Part shown: piece after piece, positions 56,682 through 64,000 of the stretch
Layout of the letters: each line of letters starts with the position of its first letter
Numbering within the stretch: the first letter of the stretch is position 1
Assembly: GCF_018861145.1 (NCBI RefSeq)
Contig: NZ_JAHKQT010000004.1
Location: forward strand, 62,001-126,000
Source of the DNA: Poseidonibacter lekithochrous
GTDB lineage: Bacteria; Campylobacterota; Campylobacteria; Campylobacterales; Arcobacteraceae
Direction of reading: 5' to 3'
DNA length: 64,000 nucleotides
The notes under the pieces: model-generated
The model's input: the letters and a program-made list of their open reading frames with translations, nothing else
Database searches by the model: none
Told to the model about the DNA's origin: nothing
Position numbers and translations under genes: made by a program

Positions 56682-58673
56682 ATGTTAGTTGCAGATAATC
56701 CATTATTAAATATACTTATTCCAAAAGATAATAAAGCTCTTAAAACTGTACTTAAAGAAGCTGATACAAAAACACTTCAACAAATGCCGCAGAATAAATC
56801 TAACTCTGCTAGTGAAGTATTGAAAAATTTATTTGATCAAGTAAAAAGTGGAGGTAAATCAAACTCAACAATTGAGAATATGATAAAAAACTCTTCTTTA
56901 TTTAAAGATTTAGGTTCTTTCTCAAAATCAACAACAACACTTTTAAATCAAATAGATTCAAATAGTAATCTTGCTAAATTCAAGCCATTATTAGAAAACT
57001 TTTTAAAAGATATAAAAAATCTAGATGCAAATAGTTTAAAAGAACAATTAGGAAAATCAGGAGTATTTCTTGAATCAAAAATTGCTCAAAACACTCAAAA
57101 AGGAACAGGTTTAAATGTAGGACTTGATAAACTACTAAATCAAATTCAAAATATTATGAAAGATATAAATTCTCCTCAGGCTAAACAAATTAGTGATTTA
57201 ATTACTAAATTAGTGAAACCAAATACTCAAATATCAAGTACAAATCAAGCATCAAATATGAAAAGTTTAGTTTCATTATTACAAAACCTAAGCACATCCT
57301 TAGCAGATAAAGGAACACAAAACTTATCCAACTTAACAAATCAATTAAGCTCTTTAATAAGTAAGGGTTCTCTTGTTGAATCAAAAATCCAAAATACACA
57401 ATCACAAAACCCTCAAGTTTTAGAAAGTAAAAATGCGATTAATACCCAAACTAAAGACTTATTAGTACAAATAAAAAATGAAGTTTTAAATAATAACCCT
57501 CAAAATCAAACAAAGAATCTTCTATCTCAAATTGATTCCTTGATTAAAACCAATGACTTATTTACAAAAAACGATAAATTAATTGAGCCTAAAGCCCTAC
57601 TTAATCAACTAATAAACTCTAATGATATTAAAAATGCAGCAAATACAAATAATAATATTTCAACACTTGTTTTAAATCTAAAAAATATTGCTAGCGAAAT
57701 TACAAATTTAGAACAAAAAGTATTAAATTCCCAAACAATAGTAAATGATAAAAGTTCATTGATTGATAACTTAAAACAAAACTTGGGACAATTAAAAACT
57801 GAGTTATCTAATTTGCCCAATATAGATAATAAAACTTTAAATCAAGTAATTTCAAAACTAGAAAACATACAAACACTTTTTACAAAAGTAGAAAACCCAA
57901 TTTCTAATTTACAAACAAATATTGCAAATAATATAAGTACTTTTACAAATAATTTCACTTCAAACCTATCAACTTTATTAATGTCACTAAAAGATGACAT
58001 TACAAACTTATCATCAAATCAAAATAACTCCAATATACAAAACAATTTATTAAAAGTTGTAGATAAAATTGAAAATATTTTAAAAGAGAATATTGTAAAT
58101 GTAAATCTAGGCCAAAATCCAGTAAAAAATGAAACAAGTCAAATCTCAAATGATATGAAATCTGTTTTATTACAAATGCAAGATGACTTAGCTTCAAAAA
58201 CAGATCCAAAATCACAAGAGATGTTTAAACAAGTTGATAAAATGCTAACACAAATAGATTATCATCAACTTTTATCTCATACGGGAAATTCAAATAATGT
58301 ATATGTTCCATTTTTATGGGATATGCTTGAAGATGGCTCTATAAATATGAAAAAAGTTGATGAAGAAAAGTTTTATTGTCAGATTAATCTAACACTAAAA
58401 GATTTTGGAAAAGTTGATTTAATGCTAGCTATGTATGACAAAAATAAAATTGATTTAACTATTCATGCGCAAAGAGAACATTTTAAAGTAGCTGTAAAAG
58501 ATAATCTTATAAACTTGAAAAAAGCTCTAAATGATGTAGATTTAATTCCTGTAAATATTAAACTATTAGACTTAAAAGAAGAAAGTGAAAAAACACAAGT
58601 AGAGAAAAAAACTGATGTATTTGTAAATCCTTACAATAATCAAAATACAACAAGTGTCGATATAAGGGCTTAA
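56682..58673 (+). CDS. FliK-like flagellar hook-length control protein
   Basis: The 663-residue product is mostly low-complexity helical sequence rich in N, Q, S, K and L (about residues 20-540). A compact C-terminal domain (about 545-640) resembles the FliK C-terminal domain, with WDMLEDGSINMKK, INLTLKDFGKVDLMLAMYD and LIPVNIKLLDLK. FliK measures hook length with its long N-terminal part and switches export by touching FlhB. One base separates its stop from the FlhB-tail gene, which supports the assignment. The ATG has no clear ribosome site. Confidence 0.75.
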   Translation: MLVADNPLLNILIPKDNKALKTVLKEADTKTLQQMPQNKSNSASEVLKNLFDQVKSGGKSNSTIENMIKNSSLFKDLGSFSKSTTTLLNQIDSNSNLAKFKPLLENFLKDIKNLDANSLKEQLGKSGVFLESKIAQNTQKGTGLNVGLDKLLNQIQNIMKDINSPQAKQISDLITKLVKPNTQISSTNQASNMKSLVSLLQNLSTSLADKGTQNLSNLTNQLSSLISKGSLVESKIQNTQSQNPQVLESKNAINTQTKDLLVQIKNEVLNNNPQNQTKNLLSQIDSLIKTNDLFTKNDKLIEPKALLNQLINSNDIKNAANTNNNISTLVLNLKNIASEITNLEQKVLNSQTIVNDKSSLIDNLKQNLGQLKTELSNLPNIDNKTLNQVISKLENIQTLFTKVENPISNLQTNIANNISTFTNNFTSNLSTLLMSLKDDITNLSSNQNNSNIQNNLLKVVDKIENILKENIVNVNLGQNPVKNETSQISNDMKSVLLQMQDDLASKTDPKSQEMFKQVDKMLTQIDYHQLLSHTGNSNNVYVPFLWDMLEDGSINMKKVDEEKFYCQINLTLKDFGKVDLMLAMYDKNKIDLTIHAQREHFKVAVKDNLINLKKALNDVDLIPVNIKLLDLKEESEKTQVEKKTDVFVNPYNNQNTTSVDIRA

Positions 58674-58674
58674 A

Positions 58675-59001
58675 ATGGAAGATAAAAATATAGAACAAGC
58701 GCAAGCCCCAGTTGTAAAAGCAGTCGCCTTAAAATATGATATGGAAAAAGACAGTGCTCCAAGTCTTATAGCTAAAGGAAAAGGAGAAACTGCTTCAAAC
58801 ATCATAAAACTAGCAAATGAACATGATATTCCAATTAAAAAAGATGAAGATTTAGTTGAACTTTTATCTCAAATAGATATTGAAAAAGAAATACCAGGAA
58901 GTATGTATAAAGCTGTTGCCGAAATATTCTCTTTTATATATGACTTGTCTAATAAAAATAAAGAATTTAAAGATAGTTATGAAGAGAAAAATTTAAACTA
59001 A
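58675..59001 (+). CDS. FlhB C-terminal-domain-like protein (FlhX/FhlB)
   Basis: The 108-residue product corresponds to the cytoplasmic C-terminal domain of FlhB without the membrane part. It begins with a VVKAVALKYD strand and continues with SLIAKGKGETASNII, HDIPIKKDEDLVELL and IPGSMYKAVAEI, as in FlhB after its NPTH cleavage site. Such free-standing copies can replace the cleaved half of FlhB. It follows the FliK-like gene by one base; FliK and the FlhB C-terminus interact in specificity switching. Confidence 0.85.
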   Translation: MEDKNIEQAQAPVVKAVALKYDMEKDSAPSLIAKGKGETASNIIKLANEHDIPIKKDEDLVELLSQIDIEKEIPGSMYKAVAEIFSFIYDLSNKNKEFKDSYEEKNLN

Positions 59002-59065
59002 ATTGATATGAATATAAGAAATTTTATAATATAATCGCGATAAACTATAAGAAGTATTATATTAT

Positions 59066-59506
59066 ATGACTCGAAACAATTTAGATAATCCAATTTTTCT
59101 ATTCACATTATTATTAGTAATTATTACTATAAATACAATATCTTCTATACATTTTTTATTGATTATGATTGCAGGTATTACTTTTATATCATTTTATGTA
59201 TGTCTTAAAAGAAAATATCTATATTCACTCATTTTTGTTGTTTTTACATTTATTTTTATTGAAATAAACTCTGGTTTAAAGCCTTTGTCTTTAACTTTAT
59301 TATCATTATTTATTTATATATTTATTATTCCAAATATTGATAGGATGATGTCTTTTAACAAGTTGAATGAATATATTTATATATTAATCTTTTATCTTGG
59401 AGTATTTTTAATATGGGTTATGACAATTGGAATGTCTGATAGTTTTATTGCTATAATATTTGTAAACATCATCATTGACTTATTATTTTTTGGAGTATTT
59501 ATTTGA
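59066..59506 (+). CDS. Small multi-helix membrane protein, MreD-like by position
   Basis: The 146-residue product is highly hydrophobic with about five membrane helices. Size, topology and position directly before mrdA (overlap of 4 bp) fit MreD, the rod-complex membrane protein normally encoded in that place, but the sequence gives no conserved motif to confirm it. It could be any short integral membrane protein of the elongation machinery. Confidence 0.5.
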   Translation: MTRNNLDNPIFLFTLLLVIITINTISSIHFLLIMIAGITFISFYVCLKRKYLYSLIFVVFTFIFIEINSGLKPLSLTLLSLFIYIFIIPNIDRMMSFNKLNEYIYILIFYLGVFLIWVMTIGMSDSFIAIIFVNIIIDLLFFGVFI

Positions 59507-61281
59507 TTAATAGACTAAACATTATATTTTTATTCATTATTGTAATTATGATAACTCTACTTTCTAGAGTATACTTTTTAAGTATAAAATCAAATACATA
59601 TTATGAAGAATTATCAAAAAGAAATTATATTAGTAGAGTTAAGAAAATTCCCGTTAGAGGAATTATCGAAGATAGAAATGGTAAAAAACTTGCTGTAAAT
59701 CAAATGGGGTTTTCGATTTTAATCAAGCCACATTTAAATTCAAAAAAGAACAAAGATAAACTTGAAAAAGCAATTGATTTAATAATTAAGCATTTTCCTG
59801 ATTTTGAAAAGAAAAAACTACTAAGGGCATACAATAGAGAGAATTCAGCTTATAATCATGATTACGTAAAAATAGTTGATTATATCCCTTATGAAGATTT
59901 TTTTCCTAAATATACTCTTTTTGCATCAAAAAATAGTATGAAAATAGAATCAGCTGTAAAAAGATTTTATCCTTATAGAAAAGCAGCTTCTCATGTGATT
60001 GGTTATGTAGGAAAAGCCTCAAGATTAGATATTTTAAAAAATGAACTTTCAGCACATAATGGAATTATTGGTAAAAATGGTTTAGAAAAATTTTATAATG
60101 AAAAACTACAGGGTGAAATTGGCTATAAAGATATAAAAGTAAATGCTTTAAATCAAGAAATCGCAGTAATTGACGAAAAAGAACCTTCTATTGATAATAG
60201 TATTAAAATATCATTAGATATTGAATTACAAAAATATATACAAGAAATTTTTGGTAAAAAAAGTGGTGCAATAATTGTAATGGATGCGAATAATGGTGAA
60301 ATATTATCAGCGGCTTCGATGCCTGAGTTTGATAATAATATCTTTGCTTCTGGTATTTCTGTAAAAGAGTGGAATGTAATGAGAAATGATCTTAGCCATC
60401 CTTTTACAAATAAACTTATCAACGGATTATATCCTCCAGGATCTATTATAAAGATGGGTGTTGCTTTATCATTTTTAGAAAATGGTATAGATGAAAACTA
60501 CACAGTAAACTGTTCAGGTTCTATAAGAATTGGAAACAGAAACTTTAGATGTTGGAAAAGATTTGGGCATGGCAAAGTAAACTTTAGAAAAGCAATTAGA
60601 GAAAGTTGTGATGACTTCTTTTATAAAGGAAGTCTTAGAATTGGAATAAATAAAATATCTCAAACTTTAGATAAATTTGGATTTGGTAAACAAACAGGTG
60701 TTGATCAAGTAAATGAATTCTTTGGTGTAAACCCAAATAAACTATGGAAAGAAAAAAAATTCAAACAACCTTGGTATGTAGGGGAAACTGTAATTACATC
60801 TATTGGTCAAGGAAATATGCTTGTAACTCCTATGCAAATGGCAAGATACACTGCATTTATAGCAACAGGGAAACTTCCAAAACCACATTTTTACAAAGCT
60901 AATTATGAAGAGCCTGAAGATTTAAAAGTACCAGAATCACAATTAAATATATTAAGACGTGGAATGTATGATGTAACTCATCACATTAAAGGTACCGCTA
61001 CAAAAAATATTAATTCTAAAATAACAATTGCAGGAAAAACAGGAACAGCACAAGTTGTTAGTATTCCTCAATCTGAAAAAGTAAGAATGAAAGAAAGCGA
61101 ATTAAAATATTATCAAAGATCACATGCATGGCTTACAACATATGGACCATATAAAAATCCTAAATATGTTGTAAATGTATTAGTTGAACATGGTGGACAT
61201 GGTGGTACAGCAGCGGGTGAAATTGTGAGTAAAATATACGATAAGCTTTATGAAATGGGATATATCAAAAGTAGAAACTAA
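59503..61281 (+). CDS. mrdA: Penicillin-binding protein 2 (elongation transpeptidase)
   Basis: The 592-residue protein starts at TTG overlapping the previous stop (TTGA). It has a membrane anchor (about residues 7-27), a PBP dimerisation domain with KIPVRGIIEDRNG, and a transpeptidase domain with SIIK (Ser314 in PPGSIIKMG), SCD (368-370) and GKTGTAQ. It cross-links peptidoglycan during lateral growth together with RodA. A GGAG site lies seven bases before the TTG. Confidence 0.95.
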   Translation: MINRLNIIFLFIIVIMITLLSRVYFLSIKSNTYYEELSKRNYISRVKKIPVRGIIEDRNGKKLAVNQMGFSILIKPHLNSKKNKDKLEKAIDLIIKHFPDFEKKKLLRAYNRENSAYNHDYVKIVDYIPYEDFFPKYTLFASKNSMKIESAVKRFYPYRKAASHVIGYVGKASRLDILKNELSAHNGIIGKNGLEKFYNEKLQGEIGYKDIKVNALNQEIAVIDEKEPSIDNSIKISLDIELQKYIQEIFGKKSGAIIVMDANNGEILSAASMPEFDNNIFASGISVKEWNVMRNDLSHPFTNKLINGLYPPGSIIKMGVALSFLENGIDENYTVNCSGSIRIGNRNFRCWKRFGHGKVNFRKAIRESCDDFFYKGSLRIGINKISQTLDKFGFGKQTGVDQVNEFFGVNPNKLWKEKKFKQPWYVGETVITSIGQGNMLVTPMQMARYTAFIATGKLPKPHFYKANYEEPEDLKVPESQLNILRRGMYDVTHHIKGTATKNINSKITIAGKTGTAQVVSIPQSEKVRMKESELKYYQRSHAWLTTYGPYKNPKYVVNVLVEHGGHGGTAAGEIVSKIYDKLYEMGYIKSRN

Positions 61282-61326
61282 CTATTTTTTTGATATTATG
61301 ATTTTAATTATTACATAGGATTATAT

Positions 61327-62055
61327 TTGAAACTTTTATTAACATTATTACTTTTTACTGTATACGTATTTGCAGAAGATACAGCTCCTATTGTAAACCT
61401 TTCAGTCGCAGGTCTTGATGATCCTGCACAGTTTGTAAAAACAATCAATATTGCTATTATTTTAACACTATTTGTATTAGCTCCAACACTGATTTTAATG
61501 GTAACTTCATTTACAAGAATTGTAATTGTATTTTCTCTTTTACGACAAGCAATGGGATTACAACAAACTCCTCCAACTCAAATTGTAATTTCACTTGCAT
61601 TAATACTAACTATATTTATCATGGAACCATATGCAAAAAAATCATGGGAAGATGGGGTTCAACCATATATGAATGAACAAATAGGTTATGAACTTGCTTT
61701 TGAAAGAGGAATTAAGCCTTTTAAAGAGTTTATGATTAAAAATACTAGAGAATCTGATATTGCCCTATTCTACCGTATTAAAAAAGAGCCAAATCCTAAA
61801 AATATTGATGATGTTCCTTTAACATTATTAATGCCTGCATTTATAGTAAGTGAGCTTAGGACAGCCTTTGAAATAGGTTTTCTAATATTCTTACCTTTTT
61901 TAGTAATAGATATTATCGTAGCATCTATTTTAATGAGTCTAGGGATGATGATGCTGCCACCTGTTATGATATCTCTACCTATTAAAATCATCTTCTTTAT
62001 TGTAATTGATGGATGGCAGTTGATTATTGGAAATCTAGCTCAGTCCTTTAAGTGA
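61327..62055 (+). CDS. fliP: Flagellar export-gate protein FliP
   Basis: The 242-residue product starts at TTG with AGGA seven bases before it. It has a cleavable signal peptide (residues 1-17), as expected for FliP, then SFTRIVIVFSLLRQAMGLQQTPPTQ, LLMPAFIVSELRTAFEIGFL and a C-terminal pair of helices. Together with FliQ and FliR it forms the export gate of the flagellar secretion system. The gene lies 45 bp behind mrdA. Confidence 0.96.
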   Translation: MKLLLTLLLFTVYVFAEDTAPIVNLSVAGLDDPAQFVKTINIAIILTLFVLAPTLILMVTSFTRIVIVFSLLRQAMGLQQTPPTQIVISLALILTIFIMEPYAKKSWEDGVQPYMNEQIGYELAFERGIKPFKEFMIKNTRESDIALFYRIKKEPNPKNIDDVPLTLLMPAFIVSELRTAFEIGFLIFLPFLVIDIIVASILMSLGMMMLPPVMISLPIKIIFFIVIDGWQLIIGNLAQSFK

Positions 62056-62141
62056 TGGGATTAGCTGCTTTAAAAATTGTAATCTAATGTTTTTAGAGTA
62101 TCCTTGTATAAAAAATTGTATATTTAAATAAGGAGTAATAT

Positions 62142-63863
62142 ATGGCTGTAGGAAAAGTTTGGTTCCCTAAAGAACTAGAAAATCATCTTAAAGAACTTCT
62201 AACTAAAACGGGAGGGCAACCTCCTTTCTTAAATGTCACAGATTCAGATTGTAATATCTCATCTTCTATTCACATTCCAACTCATTATCCTCAACTAACT
62301 GTTCCTAGTAAGAAAGATGGTGACTGGAATAAAGTTGCACTACATATAAATCATCTTAATAGAGCACTAGAAGGAATACCAGAGTTACGAGCACAAGGTA
62401 CTCAAGAAGAAATGAAGATAGCACAATCATTAAATAACGAAATTGAATGGCTTGCTTCTGTTTCTATGTCTCTAATTAGTGATAAAAAACATAATAAACT
62501 TTTACTATCACAAGTTAAGGAATTTATAGAATTAGATCATTCTAACAGTATAGAGGCTTCTCGTATATTTTTTGCATTTAGAATAAACAATAAAAGAGAA
62601 CTGGGAATACCTCTATACGATGATGCATTCAAGCTATTCTCAAAGCATTTCAGAAATGAAACTGATAAAGCACTTCTTATAAATAAACGTATTAAGGAAG
62701 TAGAAATAAGTACTTTACTAGGTAAAGTTAAAGCTTGTAAGATTCTTATAGAAGAACTCAAGTTGGATAAAAGTAAGTTCTATTTCAAAGAAACAAAATT
62801 CGTCAAAGGTATTTCAAACTTAAAAAGTATAGACTACTATGATAGATTAGAGATTCAAAGACATAATACTTTTAACTCTTTTGATGATGCTTTTATTATT
62901 ATAGATATTCAATTACCATTTCATATACCAATATCAGCGGGTGCTTATAAACTTAAAGAAGGTACGATCGTTTTAGAAAATAAAACCATTAGTAATATTA
63001 ATGCTTCTTTCGAATCAGAAGGTGAAACAAACATTGAATGTATGATGGATACAAATGGACTCTACAAAAACTCTTTCTTACAAGTTTTTATTAAAGGTAT
63101 ATATACCACAGATTTGAATCTGCCACCTACAAGTGACAAACTATATAAAAACTATAAAATATATCCTTCTTATATTAAAGATAGTGTAATTCTTATTAAC
63201 AAACTTATTGACTACATTCGTAAAGATAATGAACGATGTGATATTCCTGATGTAATACCTTCACATATTAATAAGATAACATTCACACAATACAATGAGA
63301 AAAAAGAAATTATAAAAAGACTTACACAAAGCTTGGAGTTTGTCAAGATTACTACAGGTATTCCAAATTTGGAATCTGAGATATTAAAGAATGAACAAAT
63401 TGTTACAGAACAACCTTTTCATACACAACTTCTAGAATCTGCAAAACTACATTTACTTCAACATAACTTTAGAAGGTCAATACTGGATTTCTGTGGTGCT
63501 TTCGAATCTTTTGTTTCTACTTTTATTGTAATAAAGTTACATTCATCAAAAGAAACTCTAAAAGAAAAGTTTCTTAGAACGTATAAAGACTCTTTAGATT
63601 CTGATGTTGAAGAAATGATAAGTAAGTTAAGTTCCTCTAATGACAATCCTTTTCATTTACCAATCAGAAAGCTAATTAAAAACTATATAAAAGAAAATCA
63701 TAAACCAAGTATTTGTAAAAAAGAAGTAGTAAAGATAACAAAAGTATTTGACTATAGAAATGATGCTGCTCATGGTAGACCTATAACAGGATTAGATTTA
63801 AATGAACTTGAATTGGCAATTGATACATTTGAAGAAATAGAAGAGTTATTTATAAATGAGTAA
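62142..63863 (+). CDS. Hypothetical protein with HEPN-like C-terminal motif, possible defence gene
   Basis: The 573-residue protein matches no family I can name. The last 150 residues are helical (LLESAKLHLLQHNFRRSILDFCGAFESF around 440-470) and end with YRNDAAHGRP, which contains R539-x4-H544, the catalytic pattern of HEPN ribonucleases. The N-terminal two thirds is mixed helix and strand (a TGGQPPFLN opening and an IDIQLPFHIP strand). It has a good AAGGAG ribosome site. It is not linked to the flagellar gene in front and has more GC-rich codons and a different style from its neighbours, so it may be acquired DNA. HEPN function is an inference from one motif. Confidence 0.65.
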   Translation: MAVGKVWFPKELENHLKELLTKTGGQPPFLNVTDSDCNISSSIHIPTHYPQLTVPSKKDGDWNKVALHINHLNRALEGIPELRAQGTQEEMKIAQSLNNEIEWLASVSMSLISDKKHNKLLLSQVKEFIELDHSNSIEASRIFFAFRINNKRELGIPLYDDAFKLFSKHFRNETDKALLINKRIKEVEISTLLGKVKACKILIEELKLDKSKFYFKETKFVKGISNLKSIDYYDRLEIQRHNTFNSFDDAFIIIDIQLPFHIPISAGAYKLKEGTIVLENKTISNINASFESEGETNIECMMDTNGLYKNSFLQVFIKGIYTTDLNLPPTSDKLYKNYKIYPSYIKDSVILINKLIDYIRKDNERCDIPDVIPSHINKITFTQYNEKKEIIKRLTQSLEFVKITTGIPNLESEILKNEQIVTEQPFHTQLLESAKLHLLQHNFRRSILDFCGAFESFVSTFIVIKLHSSKETLKEKFLRTYKDSLDSDVEEMISKLSSSNDNPFHLPIRKLIKNYIKENHKPSICKKEVVKITKVFDYRNDAAHGRPITGLDLNELELAIDTFEEIEELFINE

Positions 63864-63901
63864 TAATTAGTTAATAGAGATACAATAAAAGGAAGATAAC
63901 T

Positions 63902-63976
63902 ATGTTATTCCCTCTTTTATCTAATGATACTTCTAATTTAATCTTAATAGCATATGATGTAAAGTTAATAACGTGA
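63902..63976 (+). CDS. Possible 24-residue small protein after the HEPN-like gene
   Basis: ATG 63902 to TGA 63974-63976 with AAAAGGA at a spacing of about eight bases before the start. The product would be neutral and mostly hydrophobic (MLFPLLSNDTSNLILIAYDV). It might be a real microprotein, a gene fragment or chance. Confidence 0.2.
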   Translation: MLFPLLSNDTSNLILIAYDVKLIT

Positions 63977-64000
63977 TTTTTATACATAAGTTCTTTTACA

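Overview
The window is a gene-dense, AT-rich chromosomal segment from a member of the Campylobacterota that is most like Arcobacter and its relatives. Four things point that way: the base composition with strong A/T codon preference; the cbpA-hspR heat-shock pair with a HAIR operator; the monomeric NADP isocitrate dehydrogenase, DUF1104, FliW and FlhB-tail proteins; and the number of chemotaxis and cyclic-di-GMP proteins. I see no rRNA, tRNA, insertion sequence, integrase or CRISPR array. The only structural RNA is RNase P RNA. Most of the DNA is ordinary core genome, and accessory content is limited to the two ends.

Layout. 1-2.9 kb: the end of a cluster for a B12-dependent mutase (the tail of a probable mutase subunit, a MutL/GlmL reactivase, an adenylating ligase). 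3.0-9.6 kb: a c-type cytochrome under a textbook FNR-type promoter, a diguanylate cyclase, a 10-helix membrane protein, an NlpC/P60 lipoprotein and a PAS plus NIT-MCP energy-taxis pair. 9.6-13.9 kb (minus): rsmH, an ftsL-like gene and an RND pump, all overlapping. 13.9-23.5 kb: a class II aldolase, HU, a PAS-GGDEF-EAL protein, HrpB, a DEAD-box helicase with a problematic start, an exonuclease, DUF309 and flagellin. 23.5-30.5 kb: a DUF1104/two-component/cytochrome operon, an HTH regulator, a lipoprotein, a receiver-less response regulator, an ABC exporter and rnpB. 30.5-39 kb: the envelope genes lolA, secA, a LolC/E permease, an AsmA/YhdP-like giant and mltG. 39-46.6 kb: icd, a metal-binding HMA protein, a SCO protein coupled to a chemoreceptor, a thioredoxin-like protein, an MnmC-like oxidoreductase and a rhodanese. 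46.8-54.7 kb: cbpA-hspR, then ppiD-like-ftsA-ftsZ and recD2 on the minus strand. 54.8-62 kb: ArsC-family reductase, fliW, fliK-like, flhB-tail, mreD-like, mrdA and fliP. 62.1-64 kb: a lone large protein with an HEPN-type RX4H motif that looks like accessory or defence content.

Functional themes are sensing and motility (two chemoreceptors, flagellin, FliW, FliK-like, FlhB-tail, FliP, c-di-GMP enzymes), envelope building (LolA, a LolC/E-like permease, SecA, YhdP-like, MltG, PBP2, MreD-like, FtsA/Z/L) and RNA/DNA maintenance (two RNA helicases, RecD2, RsmH, RNase P, MnmC-like).

The most rewarding items for follow-up are: the likely non-AUG (AUC) start of the DEAD-box helicase and a second possible AUU start upstream of recD2; the stand-alone MnmC-type oxidoreductase with an unusual cysteine cluster, coupled to a rhodanese; the HEPN-like protein at the right edge; the SCO-chemoreceptor coupling; and the mutase/ligase cluster cut by the left edge.
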